NCBI GenBank assembly: GCA_965230515.1
Contig: OZ246007.1
Location: forward strand, 1,612,001 to 1,676,000
From: JAJFKB01 sp965230515
GTDB lineage: Bacteria > Pseudomonadota > Gammaproteobacteria > Pseudomonadales > IMCC2047
Length of the DNA: 64,000 nucleotides
Direction of reading: 5' to 3'
This document shows positions 18,537 through 28,150 of the stretch, one piece after another; within the stretch, counting starts at the first letter, position 1, and every line of letters begins with the position of its first letter. A program made the position numbers and the translations under genes. The notes under the pieces were generated by a model. That model was not told where the DNA came from and made no database searches. It saw only the letters and a program-made list of their open reading frames with translations.

Positions 18537-19727
18537 ATGACCTACGACTATATTATCATTGGTGGCGGAATCGTAGGATTATCCACCGCCCTACAACTCA
18601 AGCAAAAACAACCGAACAGCAGAATTCTACTCATTGAAAAAGAGCCGGCGCTGGCGACCCATCAGACTGGGCGCAACAGCGGCGTCATCCATGCAGGTGT
18701 TTACTACGAGCCAGGCAGTCTCAAAGCAAAATTCTGTCGTGAAGGACTGACTTCAACTCTGGTTTTCTGCCAGGAGCACGACATTCCTTTTCAGCAATGC
18801 GGCAAACTCCTCGTGGCTACAAACGAGCTGGAGCGGCATCGTATGGCCGCACTTTCCTCAAGGTGTTCGCAAAACGGGATCGCTGTTGAACAACTGGACC
18901 AACAACAACTAAAGGAGGCTGAACCTCATATTTCCGGGCTGGGTGCATTGCTGGTGCGAGATACCGGTATCGTTGACTACCAACAAATTGCTCAGCAGAT
19001 GGCTCGACAGTTTATTGCCACGAATGGAGAAATCCGGCTCGCATCTCCAGCAATCAGCATCTCGGAAAAATCCGACAACATTGAAGTGGTCACCAAAAAC
19101 ACAACATACCGCACTAACTTTCTGATTAGTTGTGCCGGTCTGATGGCCGATCGAATAGCCAGGCAAATGGGCATCACTGTCAATTTTCAAATCATCCCTT
19201 TTCGAGGAGAGTACTACCAACTACCCCACTCTTTTAACGACTTGATTAATCACCTGATCTACCCGATTCCGGACCCGGCATTACCGTTTTTAGGTGTCCA
19301 TCTGACGCGCATGATAGATGGCCGGGTGACAGTCGGCCCCAATGCAGTGTTAGGTTGGAAAAGGGAGGGCTATGGTCAATTCAACTTTAGCCTGAATGAC
19401 AGTTGGGAAATGCTGCGTTTTCCTGGCTTTTGGGCTAACCTGAAACAACACCTTAAACCGGGCTTAAAGGAGTTCAGGAACTCTCTGTTCAAGGGAAGCT
19501 ATCTTAAGGAAGCCCGGAAATACTGCCCCCAACTTCACAGCAAGCACCTGCTACCTTATCCAACCGGCGTCAGGGCGCAGGCGGTGATGTGCGATGGCAC
19601 CCTCGCACAGGACTTTCTGTTTGCAGAATCTGAGCGCTCTCTACATGTGTGCAACGCCCCGTCACCGGCAGCCACTTCGGCCATTCCTATAGGTCAATAC
19701 ATCTGCGACAAAGTTCTTTCCCGGTAG
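18537..19727 (+). CDS. lhgO: L-2-hydroxyglutarate oxidase
   Basis: FAD enzyme that oxidises L-2-hydroxyglutarate to 2-oxoglutarate, either clearing a metabolic by-product or feeding electrons to quinone. 396 residues. The dinucleotide-binding motif IIGGGIVGLSTALQL is at residues 7-21, followed by HQTGRNSGVIHAGVYY, the family hallmark. The C-terminal FAD contact reads NAPSPAATSA. It sits 14 bp behind the lrp-like gene and ends 3 bp from convergent argS. Confidence 0.93.
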   Translation: MTYDYIIIGGGIVGLSTALQLKQKQPNSRILLIEKEPALATHQTGRNSGVIHAGVYYEPGSLKAKFCREGLTSTLVFCQEHDIPFQQCGKLLVATNELERHRMAALSSRCSQNGIAVEQLDQQQLKEAEPHISGLGALLVRDTGIVDYQQIAQQMARQFIATNGEIRLASPAISISEKSDNIEVVTKNTTYRTNFLISCAGLMADRIARQMGITVNFQIIPFRGEYYQLPHSFNDLINHLIYPIPDPALPFLGVHLTRMIDGRVTVGPNAVLGWKREGYGQFNFSLNDSWEMLRFPGFWANLKQHLKPGLKEFRNSLFKGSYLKEARKYCPQLHSKHLLPYPTGVRAQAVMCDGTLAQDFLFAESERSLHVCNAPSPAATSAIPIGQYICDKVLSR

Positions 19728-19730
19728 TGG

Positions 19731-21473
19731 TTACATTCGATCCATCACCTCAATACCCAACAGATCCAGACCCTGCTTTAATGTTCGCGCCACCAATTCG
19801 CAAAGTAATAGGCGGCTGGCCTTGGTGACGGGATCCACACCATCCTTCAGAATCGGGCAGGCCTCATAGAAACTCATGGTATCGCTGGCCAACTCGTAGA
19901 GATAAGCACAGAGCAGATGCGGAAGACAGTCTCTTGAAACCTGATCCAGGATTTCATTGAACTGCAATAGCTTTAGAGCCAGCCCCTGCTCACTCTTTTT
20001 AAGCAACTCAAACTCTCCAGACAGTGTTTGCGAATCAACCCCTGCTTTTCTGAAAATACTCTGAATACGGGTATAGGCATATTGAAGGTAGGGCGCAGTA
20101 TTACCCTCAAAACTGAGCATCGTGTCCCAGTTAAAAACATAATCACTGGTTCGGTTTTTCGAAAGATCCGCATATTTAACCGCGCCGATTCCGACCTTAT
20201 TGGCAACCTCATCTCTTTCCGTTTCTGTTAAATCCGGATTCTTCTGCTCCACAAGCTGTCGCGCACGCACGACCGCTTCATCCAGCAGTTCCGACAACTT
20301 AACGGTACCCCCCACTCTGGTTTTAAACGGTTTACCGTCAGCGCCCATCATGGTACCGAAAGCCAAATGCTCAAGGGATACGTCTTCAGACACAAAACCG
20401 GCTTTACGCGCAATCGTAAAGACCTGCTGAAGATGCAGGGATTGTCGCGCGTCAACAAAATAGAGAACACGGTCAGCGTGAAGCTGATCATATCGATATC
20501 TTAATGCCGCCAGATCAGACGTTGCATAAAGATAACCACCATCTGTTTTTTGTACAATAACAACAGAGGGGTTCCCGTCCTTGTCCGCAAACTCCTCCAG
20601 AAAAACAACCTGCGCACCCTGATCAGTAACGGCCAACGCGTGCTGTTTGAGTTCAGTAACGACCTTTGGCAGATCATCATTGTATGCACTTTCCGGTCGA
20701 ATATGTTGGTGCTCAAGCGAAACATTCAATTTGTGATAGATCGCTTCGCTGTGAGCGACCGAAACCTTAATAAACTGTTGCCACAGAGACACACAATGGG
20801 CATCACCACTTTGCAGTTTTACAACGTAAGCTCGGGATCGATCGGCAAATCCGGACTCTTCATCAAAACGTATTTTTGCTTCCCGGTAAAAAGCTTCCAG
20901 ATCCTCCAGTTCAACTTCTGACAGACTGTTCTGCTCAGTCAGACGATCCTCGAGATGGGCAATCAACATACCAAACTGCGTCCCCCAGTCTCCCATGTGG
21001 TTTTGCCTGATTACCTGATCACCCTGAAATTCCAGCACTCTTGCAATCGCATCACCGATAATCGTGCTGCGCAGATGCCCTACATGCATCTCTTTGGCAA
21101 GATTAGGTGCCGAATAATCCACCACAACGGTTTCCGACTCTGCTTCCCTTCTTGCATTAAGATGAGCATCCTCTAACGCCGCCTTACAATTGCCTGCCAA
21201 CCATCCATCCGACAGATGGATATTGATAAAGCCAGGCCCCGCGATATCCACTTTCACTGCAATGCCATCCAGCATTAAATGCTCTAGCACAGTAACCGCC
21301 AGTTCACGTGGATTCGTCTTCATCTGCTTCGCCGCCGGCAGTACACCATTGGCTTGATAATGGCCAAACTCCGCTCTCGTACTCTGTGTCACCAGGGGCT
21401 CGCATCCCTGAGGGATACCTGCCGCAATCATCGCCTGTTCAATACGGCCGGATAAGAATTTCTTTATGTTCAT
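19731..21473 (-). CDS. argS: Arginyl-tRNA synthetase
   Basis: Class I synthetase charging tRNA-Arg. 580 residues. HIGH-type motif HVGHLRST follows SAPNLAKEM near residue 125, with an N-terminal additional domain and the C-terminal anticodon-binding helical domain (ASRLLLCELVARTLKQGLDLLGIEV, DALR type). As in most ArgS proteins a canonical KMSKS is not obvious. Convergent with lhgO. Confidence 0.97.
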   Translation of the reverse strand: MNIKKFLSGRIEQAMIAAGIPQGCEPLVTQSTRAEFGHYQANGVLPAAKQMKTNPRELAVTVLEHLMLDGIAVKVDIAGPGFINIHLSDGWLAGNCKAALEDAHLNARREAESETVVVDYSAPNLAKEMHVGHLRSTIIGDAIARVLEFQGDQVIRQNHMGDWGTQFGMLIAHLEDRLTEQNSLSEVELEDLEAFYREAKIRFDEESGFADRSRAYVVKLQSGDAHCVSLWQQFIKVSVAHSEAIYHKLNVSLEHQHIRPESAYNDDLPKVVTELKQHALAVTDQGAQVVFLEEFADKDGNPSVVIVQKTDGGYLYATSDLAALRYRYDQLHADRVLYFVDARQSLHLQQVFTIARKAGFVSEDVSLEHLAFGTMMGADGKPFKTRVGGTVKLSELLDEAVVRARQLVEQKNPDLTETERDEVANKVGIGAVKYADLSKNRTSDYVFNWDTMLSFEGNTAPYLQYAYTRIQSIFRKAGVDSQTLSGEFELLKKSEQGLALKLLQFNEILDQVSRDCLPHLLCAYLYELASDTMSFYEACPILKDGVDPVTKASRLLLCELVARTLKQGLDLLGIEVMDRM

Positions 21474-21825
21474 GTCTGAAAAATTAGCTCTTTAACGAAG
21501 ATCCGAAAGGGCGGCGTAGTATAGCCGATAAGGGCACCAAAGCATAATTCCTTGCTTTTAAATGCATCAGTGAATTCGTTTTGATATATTAGGGGTTCCT
21601 GAGTACTTGGTTCAACGTTGTCCGCCCACCTGTCATCTCCCAGACTGGGTTTACCGGGGCTTGCACTCCGGCATCCTGGCGTAAATCAATCGCTTTCAGG
21701 TTGTTCATTATTTGAACAGTCTCAGGTAAGATGCAACGTGCATTCTAGTGCCACATCACAATGGACCGTGGCGAAACTACAAGAATGCATGGAATATTCA
21801 CTACCAATTACAGAATACAGAAACT
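21474..21825. other. Intergenic region between argS and the 21.8-kb gene
   Basis: This 352-bp gap between divergent genes has no convincing coding frame. It holds a TATACT -10-like box for argS (minus strand, 21523-21518) without a clear -35, and a perfect inverted repeat TGTTCA-N5-TGAACA (21702-21718) about 110 bp ahead of the rightward gene, which may be an operator. I see no structured RNA in it. Confidence 0.5.
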
Positions 21826-22203
21826 ATGAAACAAGATACTTTCCGCGTAGTATTTCGTGGTGAGGTTATCGAGGGAAATGCCCCAGACAAAGTCAAATCA
21901 AACATGGCAAAGCTTTTTAAACTGGACATGGATGATCCGGGCCAATTGGCTAAACTCGAAAAACTCTTTTCCGGCCACAAACTGGTTATCAAGGACAAAA
22001 TCAGCAAAGAGAAAGCTCTGCAGTATAAACAGGCGATGGTCAATGCGGGAGCTAAATGTACTATCGAGCAAAATGTGCTTGAGCAGCGTAAAGGGCAACG
22101 CAGAAAAAGAGGGGATCGACGGGCTGTGCGCAGAACATCAGCCATCCTGCCTGACAGAAGAGTCAAACCCGGTCGACGCAAAACCGATAATCGCATTGAA
22201 TAA
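21826..22203 (+). CDS. Conserved protein of unknown function with basic tail
   Basis: 125 residues from the ATG at 21826 (MKQDTFRVVFRGEVIEG); the open frame runs further back to 21748 but that part looks non-coding. The first 80 residues form a small alpha/beta module with KLFKLD, KLFSGHKLVIKDK and YKQAMVNAGAKC, a pattern I have seen at the N-terminus of other gammaproteobacterial proteins. Residues 88-125 are extremely basic (RRKRGDRRAVRRT), suggesting nucleic-acid or membrane contact. Function unknown. Confidence 0.7.
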   Translation: MKQDTFRVVFRGEVIEGNAPDKVKSNMAKLFKLDMDDPGQLAKLEKLFSGHKLVIKDKISKEKALQYKQAMVNAGAKCTIEQNVLEQRKGQRRKRGDRRAVRRTSAILPDRRVKPGRRKTDNRIE

Positions 22204-22230
22204 ACGGCATCATTACCTGAAGGCCCACCA

Positions 22231-23733
22231 TCAAACAGAGGGCGTCTCTATTTCCGGATAAAGCTCACTTAGCGGCTTTGAAACACCATTATCATTAACG
22301 ACCCTTGCATGCCTGCGGGTTAACTCTCGCGGCTCCCGAACGCCGCAGGAATGAGCAATAACACCGACTTCATGAACCATATTTAGAGCATAATTTTTTA
22401 CACGCTCAGCCTTATCAATCGGATCAAGGCCCTGCTGTAAATGCTCGTCATGTGTGGCAACACCGCTTGGACAGCTATTATTATTGCATTGCATTGCCTG
22501 GATGCAACCAAGAGCGAACATGAAACCTCGCGCTGACACAACAAAGTTAGCGCCTACGCACAGCGCCCATGCAACAGCAGACGGGGTAATCAACTTTCCA
22601 GACGCAACGACTCTAACTCGCTCTCTGAGTCCATACTCCGCTAATTTATCCACCACCATCGGCAGACTTTCTCTTATCGGAAGCCCCATATAGTCAATCA
22701 GGCTTTGCGGAGCCGCTCCAGACCCACCATCGGCACTATCGACCGTTATAAAATCAGGAGCACTCTCCGCGCCCCTTGCCGCAATCGCCGAAAACAGATC
22801 ATCCAGCACTTGCGCAGAACCGATGACCGTTTTAATTCCAACCGGTTTACCCGTAACATTCCGAATATGGTTGACCATATCAATCAAATCCTCGGTGTTA
22901 CGAATCTCCCGGTGACGATTCGGGCTAATGGAATCCTTCCCTTCCGGAATCCCTCTTATCTGTGCAACCTCCGATGTTACTTTTGAGCCGGGTAGAATAC
23001 CTCCTTTTCCCGGTTTCGCGCCCTGACTGAGCTTTAACTCAAACATTTTAACTGACTCCATCTCCGCTACCGCTTTTAACCGGGAGTCATCCAATTGCCC
23101 ATCGGCATCACGAACACCATATTTTGCGGTACCAATCTGATAAACAAGATCAGCACCACCCTCCAAATGGTATGGCGACAAGCCGCCCTCTCCTGTATTC
23201 ATCCAACATCCAGCCATGCGCGCCCCGTTGGATAGCGCCTTAACTGCCGGCCTGGAGATCGAGCCAAAACTCATACCCGATATATTGTAGAATGAAGTTG
23301 CCTGATAGGGAGTCCGACAACCCTTGCCTATAATGATGCCGGTCGATTTACTGGCATCTTCCTCCAGCGTTGGGAAGGCACAGTTCACAAAAATAACCGT
23401 ACCCGGGACATTAAGATTACGTGTTGAACCAAAGGCCACTGTATTGTCTATATTCTTTGCTGCCCGATAAGCCCAGGATCGCTCAGCTCGATTAAACGGC
23501 ATCTCCTCCCGGTCCAGCGCAAAAAAATACTGCCGGAAAAAACCTCCCAAATGCTCAAATATATAGCGAAAGCGCCCAACAACAGGATAGTTGTGCCGTA
23601 TTGCCTGCTTGGTTTGATTACGGTCTGCGAAGTAGATCCACACCAGAGCAATGATTGCCACCAACACAGCAATTACAAAAATGCCTGCCAAAAGATCCAA
23701 AATATTTGTAATTAAATCGAGTACTTGGGACAT
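22231..23733 (-). CDS. FMN-binding glutamate-synthase-like protein, membrane anchored
   Basis: 500 residues. A single N-terminal membrane helix (residues 10-32) precedes a domain like the FMN/3Fe-4S half of the large glutamate synthase subunit (GltB). Visible motifs are NTGEGGLSPYH, KPGKGGILPG, the FMN-site VDSADGGSGAAPQ and the cysteine cluster CIQAMQCNNNSCPSG for a 3Fe-4S centre. The amidotransferase domain is absent, so it cannot be ordinary glutamate synthase. Such stand-alone GltB2-like proteins are widespread with an uncertain role. Confidence 0.85.
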   Translation of the reverse strand: MSQVLDLITNILDLLAGIFVIAVLVAIIALVWIYFADRNQTKQAIRHNYPVVGRFRYIFEHLGGFFRQYFFALDREEMPFNRAERSWAYRAAKNIDNTVAFGSTRNLNVPGTVIFVNCAFPTLEEDASKSTGIIIGKGCRTPYQATSFYNISGMSFGSISRPAVKALSNGARMAGCWMNTGEGGLSPYHLEGGADLVYQIGTAKYGVRDADGQLDDSRLKAVAEMESVKMFELKLSQGAKPGKGGILPGSKVTSEVAQIRGIPEGKDSISPNRHREIRNTEDLIDMVNHIRNVTGKPVGIKTVIGSAQVLDDLFSAIAARGAESAPDFITVDSADGGSGAAPQSLIDYMGLPIRESLPMVVDKLAEYGLRERVRVVASGKLITPSAVAWALCVGANFVVSARGFMFALGCIQAMQCNNNSCPSGVATHDEHLQQGLDPIDKAERVKNYALNMVHEVGVIAHSCGVREPRELTRRHARVVNDNGVSKPLSELYPEIETPSV

Positions 23734-23863
23734 GCAACAAATCTCCCGATTGTTTAGGCAAAGCCCATTATGATATTACAATAGAAGTGAATTTTGTTAT
23801 GCCAAGCGTAGCAAACTCATCCCTTTTCGGGAAAATCATTAAAACATAATACCAACACACAGG

Positions 23864-24490
23864 TCAGCTTGAGGTTGCGTCTTTTGGAGATAATGAGCAT
23901 TGCCCTCGCTCATAATTTGGCTGTACCTCCCCGGATATTTTGTTACTCAGCGCATCCGCCCCACCCACATACACTCCATCAAGCCATATCTGCGGAACTG
24001 TCACTGGGGTTTTAGCACCGATCAAAGGTTTAACGCGAGCAAGCATTTCGTAAAGTGCTTTTGGCTCTCGCACAACATCCTGATAGCAAAATTCGATGCC
24101 TGCGGCTTCGAGATAGCCCTTCGCCCTTACGCAATGCGGGCAACTCTTCTTACCAAATAGCGTATTTTCCGTCAGTGCTGAATTTTGGGCATGAGTTTCA
24201 ATAACAGCCTGAGCCAGAACACCACGATTTAGTGCCGCGCCCTGACTAATCACTTTCCCTTCCACTAAAACGATAGGCGCATGCCAACCACCTTTAGCCA
24301 GTGGTTTCCACCATTCGCTCAACCAATCCCGAACATCCAGTTCAACATCAATTCCAGCCAACTCATTGACAATTGTATCCTGAATAATATCTTTGGTTAG
24401 TGAGCATTCCCCGCAGGGAATACTCACCTTAAATGGTCCCCAGGTACCGGCCCATCGAAATAGGGTTATTTTAACTGGTCGTGACGTCAT
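23864..24490 (-). CDS. Two-domain thioredoxin-like / glutaredoxin protein
   Basis: 208 residues. The C-terminal half (from about residue 112) is a glutaredoxin with active site C118-P-H-C121, then the cis-proline motif TVPQIWLDGVYVGGADAL. The N-terminal half starts with a thioredoxin-like strand ITLFRWAG and a CGEC pair (C26, C29), and later HAPIVLVEGKVISQGAAL, so it may be a second redox fold. I do not know this pairing as a named family. No signal peptide; cytoplasmic. It lies upstream of no obvious partner. Confidence 0.7.
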   Translation of the reverse strand: MTSRPVKITLFRWAGTWGPFKVSIPCGECSLTKDIIQDTIVNELAGIDVELDVRDWLSEWWKPLAKGGWHAPIVLVEGKVISQGAALNRGVLAQAVIETHAQNSALTENTLFGKKSCPHCVRAKGYLEAAGIEFCYQDVVREPKALYEMLARVKPLIGAKTPVTVPQIWLDGVYVGGADALSNKISGEVQPNYERGQCSLSPKDATSS

Positions 24491-24621
24491 ATCTGATTCT
24501 CTGCATCAGAAGGAGACCTCTTAGAACACGCTTGCCCAGGTTAGTTCTCAGCGGAGAAATATAACTGACGAAACTGAAAGGATCAAAGCGGTCATTCTTG
24601 ATTGGCGATAAAGGAAGGTTT

Positions 24622-24662
24622 AAAAAAAAGGGGCGCTTAATCGTGCAATATCAAGCGCCCCT
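24622..24662 (-). terminator. Strong intrinsic terminator ending the envelope operon
   Basis: On the minus strand AGGGGCGCTT (24662-24653) pairs with AAGCGCCCCT (24638-24629) over a 14-nt loop and is followed by eight T (24629-24622). It closes the YCF48-RND-DUF1302-DUF1329 unit and marks the left edge of the phenol-related block. Confidence 0.95.
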
Positions 24663-24682
24663 GGATGGTAGAAAGGTAAACC

Positions 24683-25999
24683 CTAGCGGCCGGTGGCTCG
24701 CATGTTTTGTACTGTGAACTTGCTGACCGGGTTCAGTTTCGGATCCACCTGACCCTTGAACTGACCGGTGGTGCAGTGGTTCGCCTGTACGTCAATCATC
24801 GCAAAGGAGTCATCAATCGACACCCCGGTGCCCTTGTTCTTGGGCAGGTGATGCTCAGGATGCGCCTGACCAATGTACCAGGTCTTCCACAGCTTGCCGG
24901 CACGGTCATAAATGTTGGTGCGCGGAATGGTGTAGGTCTGGGCATCGATAAAGTGTACCCGCTTGCTGATCGGGTGGTTCTTATCTACTGGCTCCGAATG
25001 CAGCTCATACACCTTACGCAACTGCCAGGTGATGTTCGGGAAACAACCGCCCTTACCACCAAACGCCACCACCTGATAACCCTCGTCATCCTTGTGCGTG
25101 TCCGGATCCAGATCCAGGTCATTGTGGTTGTAGAACGGCATCATCAGATCACGGGCGCCCTTGAAGGTCCAGGTCATATCCGATACCCGACCGTTATACC
25201 CCTCAAAATCCTCGATCATCAGATCAGAGCCCAGGAATGAGTCGGTGACCTGACCGGTCGCCAGACGACGCACCCGACGCTGGAAGCCCAGATACAACCA
25301 GGCGTTATCCCGCTTCTGGTCATCCTCGGCCCGCTGAATCAGCAGCTGGGTATTCTTCACATCAAACGGCTCCAGCACCTGCACATAGATCGCCCGGAAC
25401 AGCTCCGACGGGTTCGGCGTGATATCCGGTACCGGTGGCTGGTTGACCCGGTGCTTGAAGTTCAGAAAGTGGAAGTTGAACTTGATGGTACGTTCCACAT
25501 TACCGCTGTCCATGTTGCGGTACTTCCAGTAAAACGGATAAATTGCCGCGTTATCCCCCCAGTTGTACCCGTACTTGTAGTTCCAGGCAATCTTCTCACC
25601 GGCACGCGGATCATTGATATCGGGTTCTTCCGGAAAGGGACGACCGGCGACAAAGCCGTTGATCTGGCCGACTTCGGCACCCAGTGATACCTGGTTCAGG
25701 TTATCCCGGGTGGCCTGCACATAGTTCGGGTGCAGATCAAAGGTGGTGGTCTCACCAACCTTCATCTCCGTCCAGCCCTTCTGGATGTGCTTGAACATCT
25801 CCGGGTCCACAATGGCTTCAAATTGATCCACATTGCTGCTGTTAATGGTCATCCCGGTGCTCAGCCCGTTATAGCTGGGTACACTGTTTTTATAGGGATA
25901 AAACGAGTTCTCGACATCGTCATCGGTGGCCGCATGCACCATCGTGCCGACCAGGCTGCCACTCAGGGCCACGCCCATCATCAGTTTTTTAATAGTCAT
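24683..25999 (-). CDS. DUF1329 family periplasmic protein
   Basis: 438 residues with a signal peptide (MTIKKLMMGVALSGSLVGTM, then VHA|A). DUF1329 proteins are predicted to fold like LolA/LolB, lipoprotein carriers, and are regularly found beside DUF1302 outer-membrane proteins and RND exporters. Motifs include YEGYNGRVSDMTW-like DFEGYNGRV and YDRAGKLWKTW. The last gene of the envelope operon, 30 bp behind the DUF1302 gene and just ahead of a strong terminator. Inferred role: moving hydrophobic compounds or lipids across the periplasm together with the exporter. Confidence 0.85.
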   Translation of the reverse strand: MTIKKLMMGVALSGSLVGTMVHAATDDDVENSFYPYKNSVPSYNGLSTGMTINSSNVDQFEAIVDPEMFKHIQKGWTEMKVGETTTFDLHPNYVQATRDNLNQVSLGAEVGQINGFVAGRPFPEEPDINDPRAGEKIAWNYKYGYNWGDNAAIYPFYWKYRNMDSGNVERTIKFNFHFLNFKHRVNQPPVPDITPNPSELFRAIYVQVLEPFDVKNTQLLIQRAEDDQKRDNAWLYLGFQRRVRRLATGQVTDSFLGSDLMIEDFEGYNGRVSDMTWTFKGARDLMMPFYNHNDLDLDPDTHKDDEGYQVVAFGGKGGCFPNITWQLRKVYELHSEPVDKNHPISKRVHFIDAQTYTIPRTNIYDRAGKLWKTWYIGQAHPEHHLPKNKGTGVSIDDSFAMIDVQANHCTTGQFKGQVDPKLNPVSKFTVQNMRATGR

Positions 26000-26029
26000 A
26001 ACAATTTCTACCTTTAGTCTATAGGTGCA

Positions 26030-28099
26030 TTAGAAACGATAGCGAATGGTCAGCTGGATTTCGTCTTCCTTCTCAGCCATACCAATCGGACCGGAGCGGA
26101 AACGTCCCAGCGGCTCAAATCCGGTAATACCCGCTGAAGCGGACGTTAGCCCGTTAGCACCGTGCTCGGGAAGACCCGGAATGGAGGTGGTAAACGGCCC
26201 AAACGGATTACACAGACGGCAATCGTCAAAGGTCTCTTTCTCGCCACCGCTCTTATAGTTGGCACCCAGAATCAGCTGCCAGTTATCGCTGATCAGCCAG
26301 TCCACCGAGGGGGCCACTACAGTTGCGCCCTGACGGAACTCATGGGCAATAATGATCTGCGGGCTCAAGCGGTCATTCATCCACCAGCCTTTGATCAGCA
26401 GGGTACCGATATGACTGACCTTCCAGTCCGGCATGCCGACTTCACCCAGGGTCGCCTGACCGTGCTCATGATCTAAAATATGTTGACCAAAGATCTGACC
26501 GGAGATCAGGAAGGCACGGGTTTTGTTGATCGAACGGATAAAGACGTTCTTGTCCGCACCAATCACGAAACGCACCACATCCGACTCGGAGAACAGACGA
26601 CGCTCCAGGGTGTTGGCAAACTCTTCCCCTTCGGTATAGGCCACTTCCACCCGGAATACCGTATCGATCGCTTGCGAGTAGTAGTCGATGGAACCACCGA
26701 GCATGTTCACGCGTGGGAAGAACATATCAAAGGCGATCAGATAATCACGCTCAGTCGCCGCACCTCCGGTAAAGGGATTGACCACCGGAATATGACCCGC
26801 ACGTATCGACGGCAGCTGTGAGCGATAGGTCATGGCATTCAGGGACCAGCCAAAGTCTCCAATCACCCCTTCCACTTTGATACCGAACTGGCTGTTACTT
26901 AAACTCCAGGAGGGCAAGTTCACATCCCGAATACCAATGGTTTGTGGACCAAAGTTAGTGGCCAACAGCCCTAAACTGGGATCGGTGACACTAAAGGGTG
27001 CAAAGTTAGCGACCGTACCACCGTTTTCCCACAGATTGGTCATGCCACGAAAGAAACAACCCGCATCCAGAATCACGTAGGGCGAACCACATTGTCCCAG
27101 ATTGTTGGGACGAAACTTGTCAAAGTTCCACACCAACTGGAAGTTAAAGTCATCAAACGGACCGGTCGCACCAAAGCGGAAGTCCGCTTTCAACATCCAC
27201 ATCGGAATTCGAATATCTTCCAGTTCGTCATAGATGTTGTGCCGCGAGTAATCCACCGGGTTGATGATATCCAATACCCGGAACAGATCCGTACGACCCC
27301 AGATCACCTGCTGTTTGCCCAAACGGAAGTTGATCTCGTTGTCGCCGGTCATCGGCAGCGTGAAGTCCACATACAGTTCACGCAGCCAGTCGGCCCGGTC
27401 ACTGAAGATCTCCGGTGCGGCCAGCTCATCCTTGTCATAATCCAGGTAATCATCCATACAGCCCCGGCTGTCCTCATCACAGGGACGTACCGGCACCCCG
27501 AAAGAAACCCCGCCACCGTGGGGACGCAGATGCTCGCCTAAGGTGATCATCCCTTCATTGGGATTATTGGCGTAGTTATCTACAAAGGTGTTACCACCCA
27601 AAACTATCTGATAAGGGAATGCGCTACCGGTACCGTCGCCGCCCACCGCTAAGTCAACCTGTGGTCCCAGGATATTAATCACTGCAAAGTTACCAACACT
27701 CAGACCACCTGCTGGCCCAAGCCCAGCACCATTGATCGGTACCGCGGTCGGGGCACCAATATTCGCTAGACCCGTTGAGTTGACCGTTGGGGAACCCCCG
27801 GCATCGTCACCAAAATCATCGTCATTGAGGTCGTAGACCGCGTCATAGCTCAGACGCAATACCCCGTTCACGCTCACATTACGGAACGGGCCCACATCAC
27901 CTACAAACTTCAGCCCTTCCAGCTGAACCCCGTTACGAAACTTTGACAGCCCCACATCCTTGCGGTGGTAGGTGGCGTTCTCGAAAAAACCACTCCACTG
28001 GGTTTTATCGGCCAGCGCGCTTGTACTCGACACGCCCGCAGCCAATGTCACCGCCGCTGTTAACAAGCCCAGTTTCCCGGACATCATCTTACCTTTCAT
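26030..28099 (-). CDS. DUF1302 family outer-membrane protein
   Basis: 689 residues. The signal peptide ends at STSALA|D and the rest is rich in alternating polar/aromatic strands, ending in IQLTIRYRF with a terminal phenylalanine as in outer-membrane beta-barrels. It contains GKQQVIWGRTDLFRVLDIINP, near the centre of the DUF1302 signature. Start at 28099 follows AAGGAGAGG. Such proteins accompany DUF1329 and RND genes in many aromatic, terpene and steroid degradation loci. Probably a channel for hydrophobic substrates or exported solvent. Confidence 0.85.
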   Translation of the reverse strand: MKGKMMSGKLGLLTAAVTLAAGVSSTSALADKTQWSGFFENATYHRKDVGLSKFRNGVQLEGLKFVGDVGPFRNVSVNGVLRLSYDAVYDLNDDDFGDDAGGSPTVNSTGLANIGAPTAVPINGAGLGPAGGLSVGNFAVINILGPQVDLAVGGDGTGSAFPYQIVLGGNTFVDNYANNPNEGMITLGEHLRPHGGGVSFGVPVRPCDEDSRGCMDDYLDYDKDELAAPEIFSDRADWLRELYVDFTLPMTGDNEINFRLGKQQVIWGRTDLFRVLDIINPVDYSRHNIYDELEDIRIPMWMLKADFRFGATGPFDDFNFQLVWNFDKFRPNNLGQCGSPYVILDAGCFFRGMTNLWENGGTVANFAPFSVTDPSLGLLATNFGPQTIGIRDVNLPSWSLSNSQFGIKVEGVIGDFGWSLNAMTYRSQLPSIRAGHIPVVNPFTGGAATERDYLIAFDMFFPRVNMLGGSIDYYSQAIDTVFRVEVAYTEGEEFANTLERRLFSESDVVRFVIGADKNVFIRSINKTRAFLISGQIFGQHILDHEHGQATLGEVGMPDWKVSHIGTLLIKGWWMNDRLSPQIIIAHEFRQGATVVAPSVDWLISDNWQLILGANYKSGGEKETFDDCRLCNPFGPFTTSIPGLPEHGANGLTSASAGITGFEPLGRFRSGPIGMAEKEDEIQLTIRYRF

Positions 28100-28150
28100 A
28101 GTCCTCTCCTTTGTTAAGGATAGTTATTTTTAGTCGTCGCTACCCACAGG

